This document shows positions 35,238 through 44,196 of a stretch of DNA of 64,000 bases, piece after piece (position 1 is the first letter of the stretch; every line of letters begins with the position of its first letter). Origin of the DNA: UBA1858 sp965227695 (GTDB lineage: Bacteria; Pseudomonadota; Gammaproteobacteria; UBA4575); NCBI GenBank assembly GCA_965227695.1, contig OZ245760.1, positions 1,116,001 to 1,180,000 on the forward strand, written 5' to 3'. Under the pieces are notes generated by a model, which was given only the letters and a program-made list of their open reading frames with translations, did no database searches and was not told the origin of the DNA. A program made the position numbers and the translations under genes.

Positions 35238-37748
35238 ATGGCACAAGTTACAGTACAACAATTAGCCGAGGTCGTCGGTACTCCCGTTGATAAATTGCTC
35301 GAGCAGCTCAAGGATGCCGGGCTGGACTTCAGTGCGCCTGATCAGGAAATATCTGACAGTGAAAAGCTGCAGTTACTGGAGCATTTGCGCCAGAGTAAAG
35401 GTTCAAAGCTGGGAGGCGGATCAGGCGACGGTAAGAAAATTACGCTCCGAAGAAAGAGTACTTCCCAGCTGAAAGTTAGTGGTGGACAGGGTCGTACCGC
35501 AGGCACCAAGACAGTCAATGTCGAAGTGCGCAGGAAAAAAACCTACGTCAAACGCAGTGAGTTAATAGAAGAACAGGAACAGCAGCGCAAAGAAGAGCAG
35601 CAGGCACTCGAGCAACAGCGCCTCGAGGCCGAGCGCAAAGAGCGGGAATTAAAAGAAGCTGAAGCGCAGCGAAAAGCGGAACAGGAACGCAAGGAACAGG
35701 AAGAAAAAGCGGCCAAAGAAGCTGAGGCACAGCGTCTTGCCGCCGAGGCCGCTGCTGCGGCACAGGAAAAACAGCAAGCGGCGGCGACTGCCGCACCGGC
35801 AAAAGAGTCAGCAGGCAAAGACAGAAAAGCCGCCAGGAAAAAAATTCCTGATGAAGATGATCATGCTAAACGTAAAGAATTACACGTTGCCAGTGATAAA
35901 CGCGGCCGACGAAAGCCGGCGAAAACCCGCGCAAGACCTCAGAAGCTGGAGTCTTCCGGTAAACATGGTTTTGAACGTCCGGTCGCACCCGTGGTGAGGG
36001 AGGTAGAGGTCCCGGAGAGTATATCCGTTTCAGATCTGGCGCAAAAAATGGCGATTAAGGCGGCCGAAGTTATCAAGGTCATGATGAATATGGGAGCCAT
36101 GGCGACAATTAACCAGGTTATCGATCAGGATACTGCCATTCTTGTTGTCGAAGAACTGGGCCATATTGCCAAGCCTTTTGAACAAAATGATATTGAATCT
36201 AAAGTTGTCAGGCATGCTTATGACGCGTCTAAATCGGTTGCGCGCCCTCCGGTTGTTACTGTGATGGGGCATGTCGATCATGGTAAGACCTCATTACTTG
36301 ATTATATTCGCAGTTCGCGTGTGGCAGCCGGCGAAGCAGGTGGTATTACCCAGCATGTGGGCGCTTATCATGTTGATACACCAAATGGTGTGATTACATT
36401 TCTGGATACTCCGGGCCATGCTGCATTTACGGCAATGCGTGCGCGTGGGGCACAAGTGACAGATATCGTGATACTGGTCGTCTCTGCTGATGATGGTGTC
36501 ATGCCACAGACCGCAGAAGCCGTTAAACATTCCAAGGCAGCCGGAGTGCCACTGGTTGTTGCCGTCAATAAAATTGATAAAGAAGACGCGGACCCTGATC
36601 GAGTGCGAAATGATCTGGCCGCGCTCGAAGTGATCCCTGAGGAATGGGGAGGAGATGTCCAGTTTGTCAATGTATCGGCAAAAACAGGACAGGGTATTGA
36701 TGAACTCTTAAATGCTGTCAGCCTGCAGGCCGAGCTGATGGAGTTGACGGGTGTGCCTGAGGGACCAGCCACCGGTATCGTGATCGAATCTACGCTTGAT
36801 AAGGGGCGTGGTCCCGTAAGTACAATACTGGTGCAGGAAGGCAAGCTGTCACGTGGCGATATTTTACTGTGTGGTGAAGAATACGGGCGGGTTCGTGCCA
36901 TGTTTGACGAGCAGGGTCAACAAATTGAAACAGCCGGGCCCTCATTGCCGGTGGTTGTGCTTGGGCTCTCTGGTACGGTCAATGCCGGTGAAGAAGCTAT
37001 CGTCGTAGAGAGTGAACGTAAGGCACGTGAAGTAGCCGAGTTGCGAAAAGGTAAAACCAGGGAAACCAAACTGGCTGCGCAACAGTCAGCCAAGCTGGAA
37101 AATATCTTTAATCAGATGCAGGAAGGTGAAGTTGCTGCCGTCAATATTCTGGTAAAAGCCGATGTTCAGGGCAGTGCAGAGGCATTGCGCGACTCCCTGG
37201 AAAACCTCTCCACAGATGAGGTGAAAGTATCCATTGTCAGCGCGGGTGTCGGAGGAATTACAGAATCTGATGTTAACCTGGCCGCGGCATCAAATGCCAT
37301 TGTGCTCGGTTTCAATGTACGTGCCGATGCCAGCGCGCGACGGGCTTCAGATGAAATGGATGTAGATATGCGTTACTACAGTGTCATCTATGAGGCAATC
37401 GATGATGTTAAAAGCGCAATGAGTGGATTGCTGTCACCCGAGTTACGTGAAGAAATCGTGGGCATCGCAGAAGTAAAAGATGTCTTTAAATCATCTGCGC
37501 TGGGTGCAGTTGCCGGTTGCCAGGTAGTAGAAGGCTCCGTAAAACGCGGTAATCCAATTCGCGTTCTCAGAGATAATGTTGTTATCTACGAAGGTGAACT
37601 TGAGTCGTTACGCCGGCATAAGGATGATGTCAACGAGGTGCGTGCCGGAACTGAGTGTGGTATCGCGGTAAAAAACTATAACGATGTTAAGCCTGGCGAT
37701 AACATCGAAGTTTATGAGCGTTCTGAAGTCGCGCGTACTATCGACTAA
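35238..37748 (+). CDS. infB: translation initiation factor IF-2
   Basis: IF-2 (836 aa), the GTPase that brings initiator tRNA to the 30S subunit. The N-terminus has the small IF2-N fold, then a highly charged Lys/Glu/Ala-rich linker (residues 110-230, coiled coil), then a second IF2-N, the G domain with GHVDHGKTSLLD, DTPGHAAFTAMRARG and VNKIDK, and C-terminal domains. Starts 11 bases after nusA. Confidence 0.98.
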   Translation: MAQVTVQQLAEVVGTPVDKLLEQLKDAGLDFSAPDQEISDSEKLQLLEHLRQSKGSKLGGGSGDGKKITLRRKSTSQLKVSGGQGRTAGTKTVNVEVRRKKTYVKRSELIEEQEQQRKEEQQALEQQRLEAERKERELKEAEAQRKAEQERKEQEEKAAKEAEAQRLAAEAAAAAQEKQQAAATAAPAKESAGKDRKAARKKIPDEDDHAKRKELHVASDKRGRRKPAKTRARPQKLESSGKHGFERPVAPVVREVEVPESISVSDLAQKMAIKAAEVIKVMMNMGAMATINQVIDQDTAILVVEELGHIAKPFEQNDIESKVVRHAYDASKSVARPPVVTVMGHVDHGKTSLLDYIRSSRVAAGEAGGITQHVGAYHVDTPNGVITFLDTPGHAAFTAMRARGAQVTDIVILVVSADDGVMPQTAEAVKHSKAAGVPLVVAVNKIDKEDADPDRVRNDLAALEVIPEEWGGDVQFVNVSAKTGQGIDELLNAVSLQAELMELTGVPEGPATGIVIESTLDKGRGPVSTILVQEGKLSRGDILLCGEEYGRVRAMFDEQGQQIETAGPSLPVVVLGLSGTVNAGEEAIVVESERKAREVAELRKGKTRETKLAAQQSAKLENIFNQMQEGEVAAVNILVKADVQGSAEALRDSLENLSTDEVKVSIVSAGVGGITESDVNLAAASNAIVLGFNVRADASARRASDEMDVDMRYYSVIYEAIDDVKSAMSGLLSPELREEIVGIAEVKDVFKSSALGAVAGCQVVEGSVKRGNPIRVLRDNVVIYEGELESLRRHKDDVNEVRAGTECGIAVKNYNDVKPGDNIEVYERSEVARTID

Positions 37749-37750
37749 GC

Positions 37751-38101
37751 ATGCCTAAAGACTATCCGCGTGCATTACGCGTTGCCGAGCAGCTGCGCAG
37801 GGAACTGGTCATATTAATTAGAGATGCCGTACATGATCCCAGGGTCAGGGACTTTCTGATATCGGACGTCATTGTGAGTAAAGATCTGTCTACCGCCAAG
37901 GTCTATTACACACCCTATGCGCAAAACACCCGGATCGATGAGCTGCAACAGGGGTTGGATAGCTGTGCCGCCTTTTTGCGAAAAGAACTGGGTAAAGTGA
38001 TGCGTATGAGAAATATTCCGGTGTTATCTTTCTATTATGACGATACCCTCGAACGTGCTGCACGCCTTGATGATTTGCTGTCCAAAGAGAAGCTTGATTA
38101 G
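37751..38101 (+). CDS. rbfA: ribosome-binding factor A
   Basis: RbfA (116 aa), a KH-like factor for 16S rRNA 5'-end maturation and cold growth. Typical residues: RALRVAEQLRRELVILIRD, DPRVRDFLISDVIVSKDLS and the terminal RNIPVLSFYYDDTLERAARL. Two bases separate it from infB. Confidence 0.97.
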   Translation: MPKDYPRALRVAEQLRRELVILIRDAVHDPRVRDFLISDVIVSKDLSTAKVYYTPYAQNTRIDELQQGLDSCAAFLRKELGKVMRMRNIPVLSFYYDDTLERAARLDDLLSKEKLD

Positions 38102-38143
38102 CAATATACATCCTTAAAATTATATAACTTACAGATTTAACCG

Positions 38144-39067
38144 TTGGCAAAGAAAAGTAAATCGGGTCGCGATCTTCATGGTTTGCTGGTGTTGGATAAG
38201 CCCCTTGGGCTAAGTTCCAATCATGCTTTACAGCGTGTTAAGCGATTGCTTAATGCAAAAAAAGTGGGACACACAGGCACCCTGGATCCGTTGGCTACCG
38301 GCGCACTGGTGTTGTGTTTTGGTCGTGCTACGAAAATGGCAGACCATGTTACTGAAGCGGATAAAACATATCATGTAGTGGCGAAGCTGGGTGAGCAAAC
38401 AGAGACTGGTGACCAGGAAGGGCAGATCACAAATCGTCAAAACGTTACTCAGGAGCATTTGGATCGCCTCGTATCAGTAGTGCAGGGTTTTGTCGGTAAA
38501 ATCGAGCAACTACCCCCCATGTATTCTGCCTTGAAGAAAGATGGTGTGCCCCTTTATAAATTGGCGCGTGAAGGCAAGAGTGTGCCGCGGACGCCCCGAT
38601 TTGTGCAGATTCATTCCATTGAGATTAATGGTGTTGACGGTGATCGTGTTGGCATGAAGGTAACCTGTACCAAGGGTACATACATTCGCACGTTAGTGGA
38701 AGATATTGGCGCAAAACTCGGGTGTTATGCACATGTTGCTGAGCTGAGACGGCTATCTGTCGGTCACTTTGGTGAGCGATATCCAATGATTGATATTGAT
38801 GCGCTGGAAAGATACGGAAATCAGCCTGCATACAATGTGCAGCGGATGCTTCTCCCGATAGAAACAGCGTTTTTGGACTATCCTGTATATCAGATGAAAA
38901 ATGCTTTAATACTCGCATTGGAGCAAGGAATGGCGTTGAAATATCCTCCAAAGGTAAAATGCCCGCATATACGCATCTATGACACAGATCAGGTGCTTCG
39001 TGGTCTGGGGACACGGAATTCGCACAATAATATCGACTTTAACAGGCAAATAAGCCAAGTTTTATAG
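38144..39067 (+). CDS. truB: tRNA pseudouridine-55 synthase
   Basis: TruB (307 aa) makes pseudouridine 55 in the T-loop of tRNAs. The catalytic motif GHTGTLDPLATGALVLCFG contains the Asp, KTYHVVAKLGEQTETGDQEG and CTKGTYIRTLVEDIGAKLG are also typical, and a degenerate PUA-type C-terminus follows. The start appears to be TTG 38144, which gives MAKKSKSGRDLHGLLVLDK; no ATG is available nearby and the ribosome site is weak. Confidence 0.96.
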   Translation: MAKKSKSGRDLHGLLVLDKPLGLSSNHALQRVKRLLNAKKVGHTGTLDPLATGALVLCFGRATKMADHVTEADKTYHVVAKLGEQTETGDQEGQITNRQNVTQEHLDRLVSVVQGFVGKIEQLPPMYSALKKDGVPLYKLAREGKSVPRTPRFVQIHSIEINGVDGDRVGMKVTCTKGTYIRTLVEDIGAKLGCYAHVAELRRLSVGHFGERYPMIDIDALERYGNQPAYNVQRMLLPIETAFLDYPVYQMKNALILALEQGMALKYPPKVKCPHIRIYDTDQVLRGLGTRNSHNNIDFNRQISQVL

Positions 39068-39088
39068 ACATAATGGCATTTAAGGTGT

Positions 39089-39116
39089 TGTGCCGTCGCG
39101 GACACATGGTAGAATC
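39089..39116 (+). promoter_or_regulatory. promoter upstream of rpsO
   Basis: TTGTGC (39089-39094) and TAGAAT (39111-39116) with a 16-base spacer stand in the 100-bp gap between truB and rpsO. An own promoter for rpsO-pnp is known in E. coli. Confidence 0.55.
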
Positions 39117-39167
39117 GCGCTCTCTTAGGAATACCACCCAGAAATTACTACTAGAAAAGTTTTAAAA

Positions 39168-39437
39168 ATGGCACTAACAGCGGAAGATAAATCGAGCATT
39201 GTAAAACAATACCAGCAGTCAGAGAATGATACCGGATCACCGGAGGTACAGGTGGCTTTGCTATCGGCTCGAATTAAGTACTTAAGTGACCATTTTAGTC
39301 AGCACAAGCAGGATCATCATTCCCGCCACGGCTTATTAAAGCTGGTTAATCAGCGACGCAAGTTGCTTGATTACATCAAACGCAAGGATCAGCAGCGCTA
39401 TCAACAGCTGATTTCATCCTTAGGTCTGCGTCGATAA
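39168..39437 (+). CDS. rpsO: 30S ribosomal protein S15
   Basis: S15 (89 aa, exact family length), a primary 16S rRNA-binding protein. The sequence follows the family throughout, for example ENDTGSPEVQVALLSARI and DHHSRHGLLKLVNQRRKLLD. Its mRNA often folds for autoregulation; the leader here is about 45 bases. A terminator-like hairpin follows. Confidence 0.98.
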   Translation: MALTAEDKSSIVKQYQQSENDTGSPEVQVALLSARIKYLSDHFSQHKQDHHSRHGLLKLVNQRRKLLDYIKRKDQQRYQQLISSLGLRR

Positions 39438-39444
39438 TCTCTAC

Positions 39445-39478
39445 ATGGCTCAGCACACACTGCGTAGCCATCTTTTTT
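39445..39478 (+). terminator. terminator between rpsO and pnp
   Basis: ATGGCT pairs with AGCCAT, with CAG/CTG inside, followed by TCTTTTTTAT. In E. coli the same interval has a partial terminator and RNase III hairpin; read-through into pnp is expected. Confidence 0.7.
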
Positions 39479-39567
39479 ATTGGAAGTCACTGGTAAGTAC
39501 TATGCTAGGGAGCATGGTGCTGTATTCTCGTCTCTAAAATATATAAATTTGTCATAGGAAATCTTGA

Positions 39568-41649
39568 GTGAATAGCATAAAGAAATCATTTCAGTATGGA
39601 GCGCAGCAGGTCACAATTGAAACCAGCGAGATCGCACGTCAGGCGGATGGAGCCGTGCTGGTAAATATGGGTGACACGACAGTACTCGTGACCGCCGTTG
39701 GTGTGAGAGAAGCAAGAGAAGGGCAGGATTTTTTTCCTCTCACCGTTAATTATCAGGAAAAAACCTATGCGGCCGGAAAAATCCCCGGTGGTTTTTTCAA
39801 ACGTGAAGGCAGACCCACAGAAAAAGAAACACTTATCTCCCGCCTGATTGATCGTCCGATCCGTCCCCTTTTCCCAAAAGGCTTCAAAAATGAAGTACAG
39901 GTCATTGCGACCGTTGTATCAATGAACCCCGATATCGATTCAGATATCCCTGCCATGATTGGAACTTCGGCAGCCCTGGCAATTTCAGGCATTCCGTTTG
40001 ATGGCCCCATAGGTGCTGCAAAGGTCGGTTTTATCAATGGTGAGTATGTTCTGAACCCTACCTTTAGCCAGCTTGAGCAATCGGACCTGGAGTTGGTTGT
40101 AGCCGGTACGGACAATGCTGTCCTCATGGTCGAGTCCGAGGCGAATATTCTGTCCGAGGAAGTCATGCTTGGCGCGGTCATGTATGGGCATAAAGAAATG
40201 CAGACCGTCATCAATGCAATCAAGGAATTGGCCGCTGAAGTGGGTAAGCCGCGCTGGGCGTGGTCACCTGCGGAAGCTAATGAAAATCTGGCGCAGCAGG
40301 TGTCTGCGGCATTTGAGCAGCCACTGGGTGAAGCTTATAAAATTTCTGAAAAGCTTGCTCGCCAGCAAGCCGTGGGTGAGCTTAAATCCAGGGCCCTGGA
40401 ACAGTTTGGTACGGATGACAATGGACCATCGGAGGCTGAAGTTGCCGAGGAATTTGCCCGTCTCGAGAAACGTCTTGTCAGGGGTAAAATATTAGCTGGA
40501 GAGGCGCGTATTGATGGTCGTGATACACGCACCGTCAGACCGATCTATGTGCGCACACGCGTGCTTCCGCGAACACACGGTTCGGCATTGTTTACCCGGG
40601 GAGAAACCCAGGCTTTGGTAGTGACAACGCTGGGCACCGGACGTGATGCACAGATTATTGATGCGATAGAAGGCGAGCGAAAAGAAACTTTTATGCTGCA
40701 CTATAATTTCCCACCTTACTCGGTGGGAGAGGCTGGCCGGACCGGTTCGCCGGGACGCAGAGAAATTGGCCATGGCAAGCTTGCCAAGCGCGGTGTCCAG
40801 GCAGTGATGCCAACCCAGGAGGAGTTCCCCTATGTGATACGGGTTGTTTCCGAAATTACCGAATCCAACGGATCCAGTTCGATGGCCTCGGTGTGTGGTA
40901 CCAGTTTGGCATTACTCGATGCTGGTGTTCCTATCAAAGCGCCGGTTGCCGGAATTGCAATGGGTTTAATCAAGGAAGATGATAATTACGCAGTACTCAC
41001 TGATATCCTGGGTGATGAAGATCACCTTGGCGATATGGACTTCAAGGTCGCGGGTACCAGTGCCGGAGTCACTGCCCTGCAAATGGATATCAAAATTCAG
41101 GGTATTACTGAAGAGATTATGAAAACTGCACTGGCACAAGCCAAAGACGGACGTTTGCATATCCTGTCCAAAATGGGTGATGTGATTGAGGATCCTGCGG
41201 AAATGTCTGATTACGCTCCTCGCCTGCTAGCCATGAAAGTGCATCCGGACAAGATAAGGGATGTCATTGGAAAAGGTGGCGCCGTGATCAGGGCAATTAC
41301 CGAAGAAACAGGTGCAACTGTTGATATTGATGATGAAGGGAATATCAAAATTGCTTCTGTTGATCGAGCCGCTGGCGAAGAGGCGCGCAAAAGAATCGAG
41401 CTGATTACTGCCGACGTGGAAGTGGGAGCGACTTACGAAGGGAAAGTTGTAAAAATTATGGATTTTGGTGCATTTGTTACCATATTGCCTGGCCGTGATG
41501 GGCTGGTACACATTTCGCAAATTTCCAAGGATCGCATTGAAAACGTTTCTGACGAATTGGCAGAAGGTGATATGGTCACCGTGAAAGTGCTGGAAGTAGA
41601 TAAGCAAAATCGTATACGCTTGAGCATGAAAGCTGTTGAAGAAGAATAG
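39568..41649 (+). CDS. pnp: polyribonucleotide nucleotidyltransferase
   Basis: PNPase (693 aa) degrades RNA 3' to 5' by phosphorolysis. Two RNase PH domains (residues 1-140 and 310-530), a KH domain (VIGKGGAVIRAITEETGAT) and a C-terminal S1 domain (GKVVKIMDFGAFVTILPGRD) are all present. Start is GTG 39568 with AGGA 8 bases upstream; it matches the usual N-terminus. In E. coli pnp is autoregulated through leader cleavage, and the 130-base leader here could serve the same role. Confidence 0.98.
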   Translation: MNSIKKSFQYGAQQVTIETSEIARQADGAVLVNMGDTTVLVTAVGVREAREGQDFFPLTVNYQEKTYAAGKIPGGFFKREGRPTEKETLISRLIDRPIRPLFPKGFKNEVQVIATVVSMNPDIDSDIPAMIGTSAALAISGIPFDGPIGAAKVGFINGEYVLNPTFSQLEQSDLELVVAGTDNAVLMVESEANILSEEVMLGAVMYGHKEMQTVINAIKELAAEVGKPRWAWSPAEANENLAQQVSAAFEQPLGEAYKISEKLARQQAVGELKSRALEQFGTDDNGPSEAEVAEEFARLEKRLVRGKILAGEARIDGRDTRTVRPIYVRTRVLPRTHGSALFTRGETQALVVTTLGTGRDAQIIDAIEGERKETFMLHYNFPPYSVGEAGRTGSPGRREIGHGKLAKRGVQAVMPTQEEFPYVIRVVSEITESNGSSSMASVCGTSLALLDAGVPIKAPVAGIAMGLIKEDDNYAVLTDILGDEDHLGDMDFKVAGTSAGVTALQMDIKIQGITEEIMKTALAQAKDGRLHILSKMGDVIEDPAEMSDYAPRLLAMKVHPDKIRDVIGKGGAVIRAITEETGATVDIDDEGNIKIASVDRAAGEEARKRIELITADVEVGATYEGKVVKIMDFGAFVTILPGRDGLVHISQISKDRIENVSDELAEGDMVTVKVLEVDKQNRIRLSMKAVEEE

Positions 41650-41655
41650 AGAATA

Positions 41656-42051
41656 ATGCCTGAACAAGATGACGCGGATGACTATAAAGCTGGCCTGACT
41701 CCCGAACAATATGCGGTATGCTGGGAAAAAGACACCGAGCCCCCTTTTTCAGGTTCCCTTCTCAACGAAAAAAGAGCAGGCAGCTATCAGTGTGTGTGTT
41801 GCCACGCGGTCTTGTTTGCCTCAGATACAAAGTTTGACTCTGGCTCAGGCTGGCCAAGCTTTTGGCAAGCCAGCCGGGATGATGCCATTCAATATCTGGA
41901 GGATCACTCGCACGGCATGGTAAGAGTCGAAGTGCGATGTAATCAATGTGGTGCACATCTTGGTCATGTATTTGATGATGGGCCCCAGCCTACAGGCAAG
42001 CGCTATTGTATCAACTCCCTGTCGTTGGAGTTTGTCGCCAATACGCCATAA
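41656..42051 (+). CDS. msrB: peptide-methionine (R)-S-oxide reductase
   Basis: MsrB (131 aa) repairs methionine-R-sulfoxide. Zinc ligands are in YQCVCCHAVLF and EVRCNQCGAHLGHVFDD; the catalytic cysteine is in RYCINSLSLEF; SGSGWPSFW is the family signature. It starts 6 bases after pnp and likely shares its transcript. Confidence 0.95.
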   Translation: MPEQDDADDYKAGLTPEQYAVCWEKDTEPPFSGSLLNEKRAGSYQCVCCHAVLFASDTKFDSGSGWPSFWQASRDDAIQYLEDHSHGMVRVEVRCNQCGAHLGHVFDDGPQPTGKRYCINSLSLEFVANTP

Positions 42052-42249
42052 TTTGTATTGTTATAATAGGGCCTGTATTCGTCTCTATTGATGTACTTAA
42101 GAGTGTGGTTTTAGCAGATGTGGATGCTATAATCTTTAAATTGTCTGGATAATGGGTAAACTGGCCGTATATGCCGGCAGCTTCATAATAAATATTGTGG
42201 AATTCGACCGGCGGTTACTGCGTCTTTGTTATTGATACAGGAGGTACCG

Positions 42250-43392
42250 ATGAAGAGATTTTTAATCAACGTACGCTATTTTTTAGCGCCATTGATGATA
42301 CTGGCGGCGATGTTTGGAGTATTGGCAGGCGGTCCGTGGGTGTGGACTGGTGTAGCCTTGCTGGGCATTGGGATTGTGGTGGACACGCTGACGAAGGCGC
42401 AGACACCGGGTGCTGGATTTGACGAGAATGGCGAGTTATACGGGATACCGGCGTTACACAATGGTGTGATGTACGGGATGCTAGGCATATTCGTATTGCT
42501 TCAGATCACGCTGGCATGGCGGATATTTCAGTACATGACTGGCGTACCGATTGGCGAGTCGACATTACTGGGGTTAACGATACAGGACGGGATTACCGGG
42601 AGTCAGTTAATTGGTGCGACGATATCGACAGGGATATTTGCCGGGATTGGTATTATCTACGGGCATGAGCTGGCGCATACGAAAGGGTTCAGTTTTGTGA
42701 TTGCGCGCTGGATGATGGCGTTGTCAGGCAAGGCGCATTTTTGTTATGCGCACGTATACAACCATCATTTGGAGCTGGGCCATCAGGATGATCCGGCGAC
42801 ATCGCCGCGCGGACGCAGTTTATTCAAGCATTATCCGTTGTCCGGGATTGGTCAGAGCAAGTTTTTGTTCATGATGGAGAAGCAGCGTCTGGAGCGATTG
42901 GGCGTACCCTTTTTGTCATGGCAGAATCGCTGGATACGCGGCTACATGATGTCGTTACCGACGGTATTGTTATTCTGGTTTGTTGGTGGCTGGGTTGGCA
43001 TTGGCTGTTTGGCGATTGTGTGGCTGATTTCCAACTTTGAGCTGGAAGCGCTGAACTATCTGGAGCATTATGGGTTAATCCGCGAGAAGGGTCAGCCGAT
43101 TGACTATCGTCACAGCTGGGATAACAGCACGGCGTTTACGAGCTGGTTTTTCATAGAGATTGGCCGTCAGGGCGATCATCATGACCGAGGCGAGACCCAT
43201 TTTTGGGAGCTGGACGAAGTAGGGTCGCCGAACTGTGGTCGCGGGTACTTTACGCTGTTTGCGCTGACATTGCTTCCGCCGATCTGGCACAAGTATATGG
43301 AAGAGCAATTAGGCAAATGGGATGAAGAGATGGCCTCAGAAGGCGAGCGCAAGGTGGCGGCTGAAATTAATCAGGTCGCCGGCTACGCTTAG
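42250..43392 (+). CDS. AlkB/XylM-type membrane di-iron monooxygenase
   Basis: A 380-aa integral-membrane hydroxylase of the fatty-acid-desaturase/AlkB fold. Histidine boxes: HELAH (139-143), HVYNHH (168-173), NYLEHYG (His273), and GRQGDHH (305-311). The C-terminal WDEEMASEGERKVAAEIN resembles XylM more than AlkB. Family members hydroxylate alkanes, xylenes or similar hydrocarbons with O2. In AlkB and XylM the last box carries one more His (R/N-H-x-x-H-H); here it is Gln307, so iron binding may differ. ATG 42250 has AGGAGG 7 bases before it. Codon use is rich in GGG, ACG and GCG, unlike neighbours, hinting at transfer. It heads a cluster of electron-transfer and accessory genes; its substrate is unknown. 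Confidence 0.85.
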   Translation: MKRFLINVRYFLAPLMILAAMFGVLAGGPWVWTGVALLGIGIVVDTLTKAQTPGAGFDENGELYGIPALHNGVMYGMLGIFVLLQITLAWRIFQYMTGVPIGESTLLGLTIQDGITGSQLIGATISTGIFAGIGIIYGHELAHTKGFSFVIARWMMALSGKAHFCYAHVYNHHLELGHQDDPATSPRGRSLFKHYPLSGIGQSKFLFMMEKQRLERLGVPFLSWQNRWIRGYMMSLPTVLLFWFVGGWVGIGCLAIVWLISNFELEALNYLEHYGLIREKGQPIDYRHSWDNSTAFTSWFFIEIGRQGDHHDRGETHFWELDEVGSPNCGRGYFTLFALTLLPPIWHKYMEEQLGKWDEEMASEGERKVAAEINQVAGYA

Positions 43393-43498
43393 TAAGCACG
43401 AGCCTATGATTGAGCCCTTGCGTAGTATAAAGTAGGGCTCAGTCAACTAAGAGAGTTATATCACCTATAATATAGTGTAACAATCGAGGAGTAATAAA

Positions 43499-43861
43499 AT
43501 GAGTGAAGCAAGCTTATATGTACGTTTGGGTGGCGCTGAGGGTATTGCCTCAATCGTTGAGGATATCTGGAAAAACCATACATCTAATCCAAAAATCAAG
43601 CAGCGTTATGCACAAAGTGATCCTGAAAATGTCAAGCGTCTGGTACGTGAGTTTTTTGGCGCAGGCATCGGTGGTCCTGAAACATACACAGGAAAAGACA
43701 TGCTGACTGCCCATCGGGGAATGAATATCAGTGATGAAGAGTTTGTCGCAGTATGTGACGATGTGCTTGATGCGCTGGACAAGAACAATATCGGTCAGAA
43801 AGAAAAAGACGAGACATTGTGTATCTTGTATTCAATGAAATCTGATATCGTAGGCGTTTAG
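43499..43861 (+). CDS. truncated haemoglobin, group I-like
   Basis: A 120-aa 2-over-2 globin. The start LYVRLGGAEGIASIVEDIW, the GIGGPETYTGKDML region and AHRGMNIS with the proximal haem His72 are diagnostic. At the B-helix the usual Phe-Tyr is Ile-Trp, so distal-pocket chemistry may differ from NO-dioxygenating trHbN. Lying between a monooxygenase and its ferredoxin, it could supply O2, scavenge NO, or protect the di-iron site (inference). AGGAG precedes the start. Confidence 0.9.
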   Translation: MSEASLYVRLGGAEGIASIVEDIWKNHTSNPKIKQRYAQSDPENVKRLVREFFGAGIGGPETYTGKDMLTAHRGMNISDEEFVAVCDDVLDALDKNNIGQKEKDETLCILYSMKSDIVGV

Positions 43862-43890
43862 CCCGAAAACCAACCAAGAGGAGTCTTAAT

Positions 43891-44070
43891 ATGAAAATCA
43901 CATGGGATGAAAATACATGCATACATGCCGGTAAATGTGTAGAAGGTTCACCGGAAGTATTCAAGGTAGAAGATGGCACACTGAAGATTTACCCGGATGC
44001 CGCCTCAGAAGAAGAGATTCGTGCGACAGTAGCACAGTGCCCTTCTGGCGCATTAAAAATTGAAGAATAA
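43891..44070 (+). CDS. YjdI-type small ferredoxin
   Basis: A 59-aa protein starting at ATG 43891 with AAGAGGAG 7 bases upstream. The pattern C10-IHAGK-C16 ... SPEVF ... C-PSGAL (residues 48-53) matches the Fer4_19/YjdI mono-cluster family, which has three Cys and likely binds a [3Fe-4S] or atypical 4Fe cluster. Its place in the monooxygenase cluster suggests an electron carrier to the hydroxylase, in addition to or instead of the 2Fe-2S domain of the reductase. Confidence 0.85.
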   Translation: MKITWDENTCIHAGKCVEGSPEVFKVEDGTLKIYPDAASEEEIRATVAQCPSGALKIEE

Positions 44071-44196
44071 TGGCATTCATCTGAAATTAATTAACCAAGA
44101 GTAATAAAATTAAGCTAATCATGGCCTTAAATAAGTGGCACTATCATCACATAATCGATGGGAGAATGACGAGGTCATTGAGTTAGGGGGAAAAAT

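Noticed and set aside
36368..36901. 177-aa minus-strand frame opposite infB
   Set aside because: Shadow of the highly conserved IF-2 G domain; Ser/Thr-rich translation without motif.
41227..41709. 160-aa minus-strand frame opposite the pnp 3' end
   Set aside because: Covers the conserved KH and S1 domains of PNPase; no independent support.
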